A stretch of DNA of 9,138 nucleotides. Origin: Pseudonocardiaceae bacterium (lineage in GTDB: Bacteria > Actinomycetota > Actinomycetes > Mycobacteriales > Pseudonocardiaceae). How positions within the stretch are numbered: the stretch's first letter is position 1; every line of letters begins with the position of its first letter. The stretch spans positions 1 through 9,138 of the forward strand of contig JAICSB010000113.1 in NCBI GenBank assembly GCA_025937115.1, written 5' to 3'. The notes under the pieces were generated by a model. That model had not been told where the DNA came from. It saw only the letters and a program-made list of their open reading frames with translations, and made no database searches. Positions 1 to 6,325 of this stretch are shown in pieces. Both the position numbers and the translations under genes were made by a program.

Positions 1-80
1 CAGTGCCGCACGATCGCCAGCGGGCACCGTGCCACGTGCAACAGCGACCCACTGGTCGAGCCCAGCATGCCAAGGAGCTT
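1..80 (-). pseudogene. C-terminal fragment of a universal stress protein
   Basis: The minus strand here encodes KLLGMLGSTSGSLLHVAR followed by CPLAIVRH. This is the hallmark end of a USP domain: the last part of the ATP-binding loop (GMLLGST in relatives), then the final strand with the conserved CP-VVR pattern. The two intact USPs in this window end their second domains with GMLLGSTSQALIYHSPCPLLVVRP and LLLGSVSQAVVQHATCPVVICH-type sequence, so the match is obvious. The first half of the ATP loop (GSRGRGG) is missing and replaced by IDPRS, so the fragment begins at about base 75-80. It shares one frame with the GH65 fragment. The right edge is approximate; the true C-terminus lies off the left edge. 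Confidence 0.72.
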
Positions 81-120
81 GCTGCGGGGATCTATGGACA
101 GTCGCCATGTTCTAAGGGTA

Positions 121-138
121 GTGGGAGCCACCTCCCAC
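121..138. repeat. Perfect inverted repeat near the GH65/USP junction
   Basis: GTGGGAG (121-127) and CTCCCAC (132-138) are perfect 7-base inverted arms around a 4-base loop. The repeat lies between the last recognisable GH65 sequence (about 195) and the USP fragment (about 80), so it falls within the junction zone. It could be a remnant of a transcription stop or of a mobile-element end, or chance in GC-rich DNA. No T-tract follows on either strand. Confidence 0.4.
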
Positions 139-749
139 CGGCAGTGCCGAAAGATCGCGGGATCCAGGAGTTCGTCGGGCATCTCGCCGCGATGTACCCG
201 GGTCCGGGCCGCCTCGGCAACCCGCACCTGCGACTGCGTCGTGCGGGCGAGCAGGAGCACCGTGCGCGGGTCGGGCTGCGCGGTATGGGTGATATCGAGA
301 TGCTGGCTGGCCATGTCCTGACAGCGTGCCACTCCGGTGTTGGCCACTGCGCCGTCGAGGCCGGACGCCACTCGCAGCCGCCCACTCCAGTCGTCGGCTG
401 TGAAGGAGGTGTGCAGGACGGCCAGTTGCGGCTGCGTCATGTGCACGAACCGGCGCTGGTGTATGGCTGTGTGCCGACCTGCCGCGTCGACGAACCGCAG
501 CTGCCTGCTCAGCACGCCACGCTGTAGATCCAATTCCACGCGGTGCTGCAGCACCTGCACCTGGGACATGTCGATCCAGTCGTCGTCTCCGACCGCGAAG
601 CGCAGGTCCAGCCAATTGGGCAGATTGACCATGCTTTCGTTGTCGACAGGCTGGCCACCGATCTCGTCACGAAGGCGGTTGTAGCAGCCCGCGGCGTAGG
701 TACCGGGATAGTGGACGCCATCGGCCGCAGACTCGGGAGCGGCGCCCCG

Positions 750-757
750 GGTGGCAA
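750..757. repeat. Target site duplication of IS66, left copy
   Basis: GGTGGCAA lies directly outside the left terminal repeat of the IS66 element and is repeated exactly at 2310-2317 outside the right end. Eight base pairs is the usual duplication length for the IS66 family. It corresponds to the FAT codons of the GH65 gene on the minus strand. Confidence 0.93.
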
Positions 758-773
758 GTAGCTATTCAGCTGG
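758..773 (+). repeat. IS66 left terminal inverted repeat
   Basis: GTAGCTATTCAGCTGG is the exact reverse complement of 2294-2309. The match stops at the next base (G versus T), so the perfect repeat is 16 bp. Confidence 0.93.
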
Positions 774-847
774 GATAGCTGTGACTGGTGGGACTCTCTG
801 CGGCGTGGTCGGGTTGATCTTGTGGTGGTATTGGGCAGGGTGTCGTT

Positions 848-2305
848 GTGCCTGGCACGCCGTCCTATGAAGAGCTTGCCGTGGAGAACGCCGAGCTGAA
901 GTGTGTGGTTGCGGAGCTGTCGGATCGGATCTGTGCGCTGGAGCGTCGGCTGTCAGCGGATTCGTCGAACTCTTCGCGGCCGCCCTCGTCGGATGCGCCG
1001 TGGGACAAGAAGCCGGCGAAGAAGCGTTCGTCGCGGATCGCATCGGGTCGCAAGCCTGGCAAGCAGCCGGGCGCGTCTTCGGTCTCGCGGAGTCTGGTGG
1101 ATGACCCCGATGACACGATGGTCATCCAGCCGGATCGGTGCGGTTGCTGCGAGGCCTCGTTGGAGGGAGCCGAGGAACACAGCCGGCAGCGGCGCCAGGT
1201 CGTTGATGTTCGCCCGTCACCGCCGCCGGAGATCATCGAGTACCAGCGGGTGTCGAAGGTGTGTCCCTGCTGCGGGGCGGTCACCACCCCGGGCTGGGAC
1301 GATGACGCCGTGCCGGTCGAGCACGCCGACACTGTTGCGGCGCCGGGCTCGCCGGTGCGGATCGGCCCGGAAACCATGGCCTGCGCGGCGTTGTTGACCT
1401 GTGCGCACTACCTGCCGGTCGGGCGCGCCCGGGAGCTGCTGGAGACGTTGACCGCGATCGATGTCTCCACCGGGTTCCTGGCCGGGATCCGCGGCCGCGC
1501 AGCCCGGCGGCTGGAGAAGAAGTTCCTCGGCCACCTGAAGAAACTGCTGGCCTCTGCGCCGGTGCTGCACGCCGACGAGACCGCCGGCCGTGCCGCCGGT
1601 GCCCTGTCTTATGTCCATGTGGCGTGCACCGAGTACCTGACGTTAATGCACGTCGGAGACCGCAGCGCCGCCACGATCGACGCCGGCGGGGTACTCGGCG
1701 AGTTCACCGGGGTGCTGGTCCGCGACGGCTACATCGGCTACTTCCACCTACCGGCGGTGCATGCCTGGTGCGGTGCTCATCTCCTCAGGGACCTACGGTC
1801 GATCTCCGATGCCGACCCCGACGGTCAGCTCTGGGCGGCCGCGATGGCCAGCACCTTGGCCCACGCCCACCACGCCGCCAGCGAGGCCCGCGAGCGCGGT
1901 GCCGAGACGCTCGACCAGGCCACGCTCACCCAGATCCGCAGCCACTACCACGGCGCACTCGCGCGAGGACACGACGACAACCAGGGCCAACACACCACTC
2001 TTGCGGACAAGGCCCGCACCCTCATCAACCGCTTCAGACGCTTCGAAGACATGATCCTGAGGTTCGCGACGGACCTTTCGGTGGCCTTCACCAACAATGC
2101 AGCCGAAAGAGCTGTCCGGCCTGTCAAGATCCAACAGCGCACCTCCGGAGGTTGCTGGCGCACCGTACAAGGCCTCACCGACTTCGCGATCGTCCAGTCC
2201 TACCTGGACACCGCCACCAAATGGGGACTCGACAATCTCGACGCCCTCCGCATGCTCTTCACCACCGGCGCGTGGCTACCCCCAACACTCACACCAGCTG
2301 AATAG
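848..2305 (+). CDS. tnpC: IS66-family transposase (TnpC)
   Basis: This 485-residue DDE transposase carries out cut and paste of its IS. Residues about 8-40 form a leucine-rich coiled coil (ENAEL...ELSDRICALERRL), followed by a basic, serine-rich linker typical of IS66 (SNSSRPPSSDAPW). A zinc-finger-like domain has paired cysteines at C98/C100/C101 and C139/C141/C142. The catalytic triad is visible as D243 (HADET), D293 (RDGYIGY) and E420 (NNAAERAVRPVK). The GTG start at 848 has AGGG seven bases upstream; no better start precedes it inside the element. The stop TAG falls inside the right terminal repeat, so coding sequence fills the element. Length and domain order are normal for the family and there is no frameshift. 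It is probably active. Confidence 0.95.
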   Translation: MPGTPSYEELAVENAELKCVVAELSDRICALERRLSADSSNSSRPPSSDAPWDKKPAKKRSSRIASGRKPGKQPGASSVSRSLVDDPDDTMVIQPDRCGCCEASLEGAEEHSRQRRQVVDVRPSPPPEIIEYQRVSKVCPCCGAVTTPGWDDDAVPVEHADTVAAPGSPVRIGPETMACAALLTCAHYLPVGRARELLETLTAIDVSTGFLAGIRGRAARRLEKKFLGHLKKLLASAPVLHADETAGRAAGALSYVHVACTEYLTLMHVGDRSAATIDAGGVLGEFTGVLVRDGYIGYFHLPAVHAWCGAHLLRDLRSISDADPDGQLWAAAMASTLAHAHHAASEARERGAETLDQATLTQIRSHYHGALARGHDDNQGQHTTLADKARTLINRFRRFEDMILRFATDLSVAFTNNAAERAVRPVKIQQRTSGGCWRTVQGLTDFAIVQSYLDTATKWGLDNLDALRMLFTTGAWLPPTLTPAE

Positions 2306-2309
2306 CTAC
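2294..2309 (-). repeat. IS66 right terminal inverted repeat
   Basis: CCAGCTGAATAGCTAC is the perfect reverse complement of the left end. It includes the last codons and the stop of the transposase gene. On the minus strand it adds VAIQLV and a TGA stop (2289-2291) to the truncated GH65 start fragment. Confidence 0.93.
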
Positions 2310-2317
2310 GGTGGCAA
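2310..2317. repeat. Target site duplication of IS66, right copy
   Basis: GGTGGCAA is identical to 750-757. Taken out with the element, it restores an uninterrupted GH65 reading frame. Confidence 0.93.
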
Positions 2318-2482
2318 AGCGTCCGTTGCCGAGGGTGCAGAGCGCCTCACGGCGGCCCTCATCGCCCGGGTCCCATCCATCGAATACGACTATCCAGGCG
2401 TCGGTCATCGCATCAGTTTCATCCTCCGCCGACCATAGAAGAAACCGCGGATGCGGCAGGACGGTCAAAGGACCTGTCGGCG

Positions 2483-2496
2483 GGGACCAACGGCCC
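2483..2496 (-). promoter_or_regulatory. DosR-like box upstream of the GH65 gene
   Basis: On the minus strand this reads GGGCCGTTGGTCCC, which matches 11 of 14 positions of the mycobacterial DosR core GGGACTWWAGTCCC. Its near edge is 75 bp before the GH65 start at 2408, the same spacing seen for the other minus-strand genes here. The IS30 element begins only 20 bp further upstream, so the box was spared. The assignment is by motif and position only. Confidence 0.6.
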
Positions 2497-2515
2497 TGCC
2501 GGTGTCGCAATGCTT

Positions 2516-2540
2516 GGGTTCAGGGAGTCCACGCAACACC
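2516..2540 (+). repeat. IS30 left terminal inverted repeat
   Basis: This repeat matches the reverse complement of 4010-4034 at 21 of 25 positions. Mismatches are at repeat positions 3, 13, 14 and 24. Similarity stops outside position 1. Confidence 0.8.
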
Positions 2541-2612
2541 AGTTGGTGGGTTGAGGGTAGCGGTTATGGGGTTGGTTGTGGCTGGTTTTGTGGTGCCCGC
2601 GTATGGGGTGGG

Positions 2613-2631
2613 GGGCAGGCTGGGCCTGCCC
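2613..2631. repeat. Strong hairpin in the IS30 non-coding tail
   Basis: GGGCAGGC (2613-2620), TGG loop, GCCTGCCC (2624-2631): a perfect 8-bp GC-rich stem. On the plus strand it is followed by GCCGTTTCC, only a weak T-tract. It may stop transcription entering the element from outside, or fold at the DNA level near the end. Confidence 0.5.
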
Positions 2632-2668
2632 GCCGTTTCCTGGCGCAGGGGTCGCAGAGGCTCGGGGG

Positions 2669-2721
2669 TCCAGGGCGCGCCGCAGGCGCGTCGCGCGCAG
2701 CGCGATGCGAAGCACCCTGGA
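2669..2721. repeat. Long-range inverted repeat enclosing GCGC-rich DNA in the IS30 tail
   Basis: TCCAGGG (2669-2675) and CCCTGGA (2715-2721) pair perfectly around 39 bases that are themselves full of GCGC palindromes. The whole 2600-2790 stretch could fold into a compact structure on either strand. No protein is supported here. Confidence 0.35.
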
Positions 2722-2771
2722 GGCCTGAGGGGCGGCCCCGTATCCTGCGCGGGCACCACGATGGGGCTAGC

Positions 2772-2786
2772 GGCGGCGCAGCCGCC
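2772..2786 (-). terminator. Possible terminator after the IS30 transposase
   Basis: GGCGGC, GCA loop, GCCGCC forms a 6-bp stem (2772-2777 and 2781-2786) 14 bp beyond the transposase stop in its direction of transcription. No T-run follows on the minus strand (it reads GCTAGCCCC), as is common for actinobacterial terminators, so function is uncertain. Confidence 0.35.
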
Positions 2787-2800
2787 TCCGTTGTCGTTTG

Positions 2801-4039
2801 CTAGCTGGCTAGGAGGGTGGCGAGGGCGTGGGCGGGGGTGTTCCAGCCGAGTGTTTTGCGGGGTCGGGTGTTGAGTTCCTCAGCGACCGCGGCCAGGTGC
2901 GCGGCGCTGTGCACGGACAGGTCGGTGCCCTTGGGGAAGTACTGGCGCAGCAGCCCGTTGGTGTTTTCGTTCGTGCCGCGTTGCCAGGGTGAGTGCGGGT
3001 CGCAGAAGTAGATCGGCAGCTCGGTGGCCAGGGTGATCTCGCGATGGCGGGTCATTTCGGTGCCTTGGTCCCAGGTCAGGGACCGGCGCAGCGCCGCGGG
3101 CAGGCCCTGCATGGCGCTGGTCATGGCGTCGCGGACCTCTTCGGCGCCGTGCCGCCCGGGCAGGTGCAGCAGCATCACGAACCGGGTGGCCCGCTCGACC
3201 AGGGTGCCGATCGCCGAGGCGTTGTCCTTTCCCAGGATCAGGTCGCCCTCCCAGTGACCGGGGACTGCGCGGTCGGCGGCCTCCGCGGGCCGCTCGGAGA
3301 TCATGAGCGTGTCCGGGATCGAGCGCCGGCCGCGTTGGTCGGGCATCCGCCGGGGGCGGCGCAGCGCCCGCCCGGTGCGCAAACACCGGGTCAGCTCCCG
3401 GCGCAGCTCACCGCGGCCCTGCACATACAGCTCCCGGTAGATCGTCTCGTGGCTCACCCACATCTCCGGTTGGTCAGCAAACTCCCGGTGCAGCACCCGC
3501 GAGATCTGCTCCGGGCTCCACCGTTTCCTCAACCCATCCTGCACCCACGCGCACAACACCGCATTCGTGGCCAGCTTGCGGGGCTTGGGCCGCCGAGCCC
3601 GCTCCTCGGCCTTGATCTGCGCCAGCCGGGCCCGATACCGGATCCCCGAACACGACCCCCGACCCCCACCGGTCTGGCGAATGATGCGGTTACGCCGCAG
3701 CTCCCGGCTAATCGTCGAGGGCGCCCGCCCCAACCGGGCAGCGATCGCCCGAATACTCAACCCCTCAGCCCGGCCCAGCGCGATCTCCTCCCGCTCGGCC
3801 AGCGACAGATACCGACCACACCCACCCTCAAGATCACCCGGGATGATGCCGCCAGCCTCATACACCCACGCCCGCCCCGCCGTCACCGACACCCCAGCCA
3901 AAGCCACCGCATCCTCATGCGACACACCCGCCACCCGCGCCCGCCAAAACACCCGAACCTGCTCCCTGGAAGCCCTCTGACCACTCACCACAACACCCAC
4001 TTCAGTCAGGATGTTGCGTGCGCTCCCTGAATCCGCCAT
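2801..4039 (-). CDS. IS30-family transposase
   Basis: This 412-residue DDE transposase has two N-terminal helix-turn-helix regions. One is at about residues 23-55, and the classical IS30 HTH is at about 79-117 (LAEREEIALGR, then IRAIAARLGRAPSTISRELRRN). The integrase core carries D266 (GHWEGDLILGK), D324 (TWDQGTEM) and E358 (QRGTNENTNGLLRQYFPKG), the standard IS30 triad. It ends with the usual LNTRPRKTLGWNTPAHAL. No frameshift or stop is present, so it is probably active. The start is doubtful. The only upstream ATG (4039) lies five bases outside the mapped terminal repeat and has no ribosome binding site; in-frame GTG codons at 4000, 3991, 3988 and 3952 (the last with GGGAG upstream) are alternatives inside the element. 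Confidence 0.93.
   Translation of the reverse strand: MADSGSARNILTEVGVVVSGQRASREQVRVFWRARVAGVSHEDAVALAGVSVTAGRAWVYEAGGIIPGDLEGGCGRYLSLAEREEIALGRAEGLSIRAIAARLGRAPSTISRELRRNRIIRQTGGGRGSCSGIRYRARLAQIKAEERARRPKPRKLATNAVLCAWVQDGLRKRWSPEQISRVLHREFADQPEMWVSHETIYRELYVQGRGELRRELTRCLRTGRALRRPRRMPDQRGRRSIPDTLMISERPAEAADRAVPGHWEGDLILGKDNASAIGTLVERATRFVMLLHLPGRHGAEEVRDAMTSAMQGLPAALRRSLTWDQGTEMTRHREITLATELPIYFCDPHSPWQRGTNENTNGLLRQYFPKGTDLSVHSAAHLAAVAEELNTRPRKTLGWNTPAHALATLLAS
4010..4034 (-). repeat. IS30 right terminal inverted repeat
   Basis: This is the partner of 2516-2540, lying upstream of the transposase body and overlapping the first codons of its longest reading frame. The 98 bp between here and the stop of the next gene (4035-4132) hold nothing I can recognise. 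Confidence 0.8.
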
Positions 4040-4132
4040 GCGCGGAGACCGACCGGCGCCGCATGAGCCACCGGCCAGTGCCCCGGGTTATCTGCGGACC
4101 CTCGCCGAGCAGGCACGTCGGGTGGGTCCCGC

Positions 4133-5047
4133 TCAGGTTGCGTTGATCGGACGGACGACCAGCAGTGGGCAGGGCGAGTGGTAGATCAGCGCTTGGCTCG
4201 TCGAGCCCAACAGCATGCCTGCAATTCCGCCGCGGCCTCGGCTGCCGACGACCAGCAGTTGCGCCTCAGCGGCATGCTCCAGTAAATGGTGCACCGGCCG
4301 ATCCCGCGTAATCACCCGGTGCACCGTCACATCCGGGTATTTCTCCTGCCAACCGGCCAACCGTTGCGCCAGCAGCTCCCGTTCTTCGGTTTCTATTCTG
4401 TTCCAGTCCACGATGAATTGGTGCGCGTATGCGTAGGAGTAGTCAGAGGAGAAGTCGATCCAAGTGTGCACCGCCACCAGATCAACATTCCGCCACGACG
4501 CCTCCTCGAAGGCCATCGCGATCGCGGCTTCGCTGGCTGGTGAGCCGTCCACGCCGACGACGACCGGCCCTTGGACCGGCGGAGCTTCGTCGGACGCTCG
4601 GCCACGGACCACCGCGACCGGACAGTGACCGTGCGTGACCAAAGCCACTGCAGTGGAGCCGGCCAGGATGCCGCTGAAACCACCGAGTCCACGGGAGCCG
4701 AGCACCATCAGGCGGGCGGTCTGTGACAAATCGATCAGTAACGGGACCGGATGCCCGCTGAGCAGGTCGACCGCGACTTCCAACTGAGGGTGGGCCTGCC
4801 GGACCGTGGCCTCAGCTTCGGCCAGACGCCGGCGGCCATCGGATTCCAAGACCTCGAAGAAATTCGTGGACGCACCCGGCCTGCCGATGTCGGCGGCTAT
4901 GGAAACGGAAACATCGACGCCGTGCACTAAGCGTAGTGGCACGCCCCGGCGAGCAGCCTCGTTCGCGGCCCAGCCGGCAGCACGAAGCGCCGACGCAGAC
5001 CCGTCCACACCCACCACAATGGGGTGGCCAACAATGTTGATGCTCAT
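4133..5047 (-). CDS. Universal stress protein, two tandem USP domains (USP 1)
   Basis: The protein has 304 residues and two UspA-type alpha/beta domains, at about 8-148 and 159-300. Each has the opening strand VVGVDGS and the ATP-binding signature G-2x-G-9x-G(S/T): residues 117-131 (GSRGLGG...AGS) and 268-282 (GSRGRGG...LGS). This is the architecture of mycobacterial DosR-regulon proteins such as Rv2005c and Rv2623, cytoplasmic ATP binders linked to growth arrest. The second domain has a tyrosine-rich insert, DYSYAYAHQF, at about 202-211. The ATG at 5047 has GAGAGG seven bases upstream. It stands alone, divergent from the slipin gene, with a DosR-like box 69 bp upstream. The family is certain; which orthologue it is cannot be decided here. 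Confidence 0.95.
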   Translation of the reverse strand: MSINIVGHPIVVGVDGSASALRAAGWAANEAARRGVPLRLVHGVDVSVSIAADIGRPGASTNFFEVLESDGRRRLAEAEATVRQAHPQLEVAVDLLSGHPVPLLIDLSQTARLMVLGSRGLGGFSGILAGSTAVALVTHGHCPVAVVRGRASDEAPPVQGPVVVGVDGSPASEAAIAMAFEEASWRNVDLVAVHTWIDFSSDYSYAYAHQFIVDWNRIETEERELLAQRLAGWQEKYPDVTVHRVITRDRPVHHLLEHAAEAQLLVVGSRGRGGIAGMLLGSTSQALIYHSPCPLLVVRPINAT

Positions 5048-5115
5048 GTTGATCCTCTCAGTGTTTAAGTCCGCGATAACCGTTTTTTCTAACGCCTACG
5101 CTGCGGTAACGGCAA

Positions 5116-5129
5116 GGGTCCAACGTCCC
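5116..5129 (-). promoter_or_regulatory. DosR-like box upstream of USP 1
   Basis: GGGTCCAACGTCCC matches 11 of 14 positions of GGGACTWWAGTCCC. Its near edge is 69 bp upstream of the USP 1 start codon and it lies in the divergent region shared with the slipin gene, so it could serve both directions. Assigned by motif and position. Confidence 0.62.
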
Positions 5130-5143
5130 AGTATCGTCCTCGG

Positions 5144-5157
5144 AGGTCCGCAGACCT
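5144..5157. promoter_or_regulatory. Short palindrome beside the DosR-like box
   Basis: AGGTC (5144-5148), CGCA, GACCT (5153-5157) form a perfect inverted repeat 14 bp beyond the box. It shares the GGTCC core of the boxes but not their arm order. It may be a second operator for the divergent promoters, for the same or a different regulator. Confidence 0.35.
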
Positions 5158-5221
5158 ATCCGCTGCTCGGGCACGTCAACCTCCGACCCTCTCAATAGGT
5201 GGCGAACTGCCCGGGTGCGCA

Positions 5222-5235
5222 GGGTCCTTCGGCTA
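5222..5235 (+). promoter_or_regulatory. Weak DosR-like site upstream of the slipin gene
   Basis: GGGTCCTTCGGCTA has an intact left half and TT centre but a poor right half. It lies 121 bp before the slipin start, further away than the boxes of the other genes. It may be a low-affinity site or chance. Confidence 0.35.
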
Positions 5236-5265
5236 TATCCGACAGGCCCGGTGATCCGGACGATG

Positions 5266-5288
5266 AAGCCAGGCGCAGTGTCTGGCTT
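5266..5288 (+). promoter_or_regulatory. Inverted repeat in the slipin gene leader
   Basis: AAGCCAG (5266-5272) and CTGGCTT (5282-5288) are perfect 7-base arms around nine bases, 67 bp before the slipin start. It could be a repressor or activator site, or a hairpin in the leader RNA. No known operator is recognised. Confidence 0.4.
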
Positions 5289-5355
5289 GGTTGGTCTGGA
5301 GTGCCGCCGGCCCACCGCGGGCTCGAATGAGGCGCATGATCTCTTAAGGAGCACC

Positions 5356-6207
5356 ATGAACATCCTGATCGCCGTCGTCGGCATCGTCGTCATACTGGCA
5401 GCGGTATTGGCAATCAAGATCATCAGGCAGTACGAGAGAGGTGTTCTGTTCCGGCTGGGTCGAGTTGTGGGTGTACGCGAACCCGGAATGCGGGTGATCA
5501 TCCCGTTCATTGACGTTCTGCATCGGGTGTCGTTGCGGATTGTCACCATGCCGATCCAGTCCCAGGGCATCATCACTCGCGACAATGTCAGCGTCGATGT
5601 CTCGGCGGTGGCGTACTTCCGCGTGGTCGACGCGGTGAAATCGGTCATCGCGATCGAAAATGTTCACGCGGCCATCGATCAGATCGCCCAGACCACGTTG
5701 CGAAAGGTCGTTGGTCGACACACCCTCGATGAGACGCTATCCGAAACCGACCGCATCAACCTGGACATCCGCGAGATCCTCGACGTCACCACTACCGACT
5801 GGGGTGTGGAAGTGACGCTGGTGGAACTGAAAGACATTCAGCTGCCCGAGAGCATGAAACGCGCAATGGCCCGGCAGGCCGAAGCCGAGCGGGAGAAGCG
5901 AGCGAAGATTATCAATGCCGAGGGCGAGTCCCTCGCCGCCGCCGCGCTCGGTGACGCCTCGGACACCATGATGGCCCACCCATTAGCGCTGCAGCTGCGC
6001 AACTTACAAAGCCTGGTCGAGATCAGCGTGGACAAGAACACCACCGTTGTGTTCCCCGCCCCACTGATGAGCACCATCGAAGAACTCGGCTCCTTCCTCG
6101 CCCGCGAGGCCACCGCCGCGCGCCTACCAGCGCCGCCGGTCGCTGCTGACAGCATGCCGACGCGCGTGGCCGTGCCCGCAACCAACGGAGCATCCGAACC
6201 TATGTAG
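5356..6207 (+). CDS. Slipin/stomatin-like SPFH (band 7) membrane protein
   Basis: The protein has 283 residues. A single hydrophobic helix at about 2-22 anchors it with no cleavable signal. The SPFH domain at about 24-190 begins with the family pattern QYERGVLFRLGRVVGVREPG and includes SQGIITRDNVSVDVSAVAYFRV and QTTLRKVVGRHTLDE. A charged coiled coil follows (about 165-200, RQAEAEREKRAKIINAEGE), which drives oligomer rings, and then a proline/alanine-rich tail. Slipins scaffold membrane microdomains and often pair with an NfeD protein; none is present here. ATG 5356 is chosen because AAGGAG lies six bases upstream and the membrane helix starts there; earlier in-frame codons lack similarity. 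The next gene, 118 bp on in the same direction, is a likely operon partner. Confidence 0.92.
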   Translation: MNILIAVVGIVVILAAVLAIKIIRQYERGVLFRLGRVVGVREPGMRVIIPFIDVLHRVSLRIVTMPIQSQGIITRDNVSVDVSAVAYFRVVDAVKSVIAIENVHAAIDQIAQTTLRKVVGRHTLDETLSETDRINLDIREILDVTTTDWGVEVTLVELKDIQLPESMKRAMARQAEAEREKRAKIINAEGESLAAAALGDASDTMMAHPLALQLRNLQSLVEISVDKNTTVVFPAPLMSTIEELGSFLAREATAARLPAPPVAADSMPTRVAVPATNGASEPM

Positions 6208-6325
6208 CACGTGCCGCGACACCGGCGCCCCGCATGCTCGTGCTCGGTGCAAATGAGAGGTGCGGGTCCTGCTCGCGCTTGGGTCGAACCCACTCGAAAC
6301 CCGCAACGGAAAAGGGAGAATCGCG

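Larger units (their letters stand above)
1..749 (-). pseudogene. GH65 trehalose/maltose phosphorylase-like gene, main fragment, disrupted by IS66 and fused to USP remnant
   Basis: Read on the minus strand from 749 towards 1, the frame continues directly from the 33-codon fragment at 2310-2408 once the IS66 element and one target copy are removed, restoring the motif LGNGRFATRGAAPES. The residues that follow (HYPGTYAAGCYNRL, VDNESMVNLPNWLDLRF, LDLQRGVLSRQLRF, RTTQSQVRVAEAARTRV) are the N-terminal beta-sandwich domain of glycoside hydrolase family 65, which phosphorolyses trehalose, maltose or kojibiose-type disaccharides. GH65 resemblance is clear down to about base 195. The catalytic (alpha/alpha)6 barrel is absent; full family members run to roughly 750-800 residues. 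Beyond about base 80 the same open frame encodes a universal stress protein C-terminus, so the gene was broken by a deletion or recombination as well as by the transposon. There is no stop before the window edge. The family assignment is confident; the substrate is unknown. Confidence 0.8.
758..2309 (+). mobile_element. Complete IS66-family insertion sequence, tnpC-only type
   Basis: The element is 1552 bp long. It is bounded by perfect 16-base inverted terminal repeats, GTAGCTATTCAGCTGG at the left and its reverse complement at the right, and by perfect 8-base target duplications. It carries a single IS66 transposase gene reading rightwards and no tnpA or tnpB accessory genes, which places it with the ISBst12-like subgroup. 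The insertion splits a GH65 gene that reads the opposite way. Intact ends, intact transposase and an unmutated duplication all indicate a recent insertion and a potentially active copy. Confidence 0.94.
2289..2408 (-). pseudogene. GH65 phosphorylase-like gene, N-terminal 33 codons cut off by IS66
   Basis: From ATG at 2408 the minus strand encodes MTDAWIVVFDGWDPGDE, then EALCTLGNGRFAT. This matches the start of GH65 disaccharide phosphorylases (W-L-Y-GFDP---GLREALCALGNGYFATRGA). Native sequence ends at 2310; the frame then runs into the IS66 right end and stops at 2289-2291, giving a 39-residue peptide that cannot be functional. The 2408 start is chosen because family similarity begins there. 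GGAGG lies about 14 bases upstream, rather far, so an earlier start is possible though nothing upstream looks conserved. Its promoter region with a DosR-like box survives, so the stub is probably still transcribed. The gene continues at 749-1. Confidence 0.82.
2516..4034 (-). mobile_element. IS30-family insertion sequence
   Basis: The left end, with GGTTCAGGGAG then CACGCAACA, and the reverse complement of the right end, with GGATTCAGGGAG then CACGCAACA, agree at 21 of 25 positions and flank a full IS30-type transposase gene. This gives an element of about 1.52 kb, long for the family because 285 bp of non-coding, hairpin-rich DNA lies between the transposase stop and the left end. The exact outermost bases are uncertain by a few positions. 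I find no matching 2-4 bp target duplication on the two sides (left flank GCTT, right flank GCCA), which suggests rearrangement after insertion or a mis-set boundary. Confidence 0.82.

Noticed and set aside
3..527. 174-codon plus-strand frame at the left edge
   Set aside because: It is antisense to the recognisable GH65 and USP fragments and has no features of its own.
1624..2301. 225-codon frame within the IS66 transposase, considered as a tnpB-like accessory gene
   Set aside because: It is a +1 shadow of the tnpC frame with an arginine/proline-rich product. This IS66 subgroup lacks accessory genes.
2993..4030. 345-codon plus-strand frame inside IS30
   Set aside because: It is antisense to an intact transposase with all catalytic residues. 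Its product is proline/arginine-rich low complexity.
6275..6295. GGGTCGAACCC stretch resembling a tRNA T-arm
   Set aside because: No acceptor stem, anticodon arm or D-arm can be placed around it, and it sits just before a ribosome binding site.
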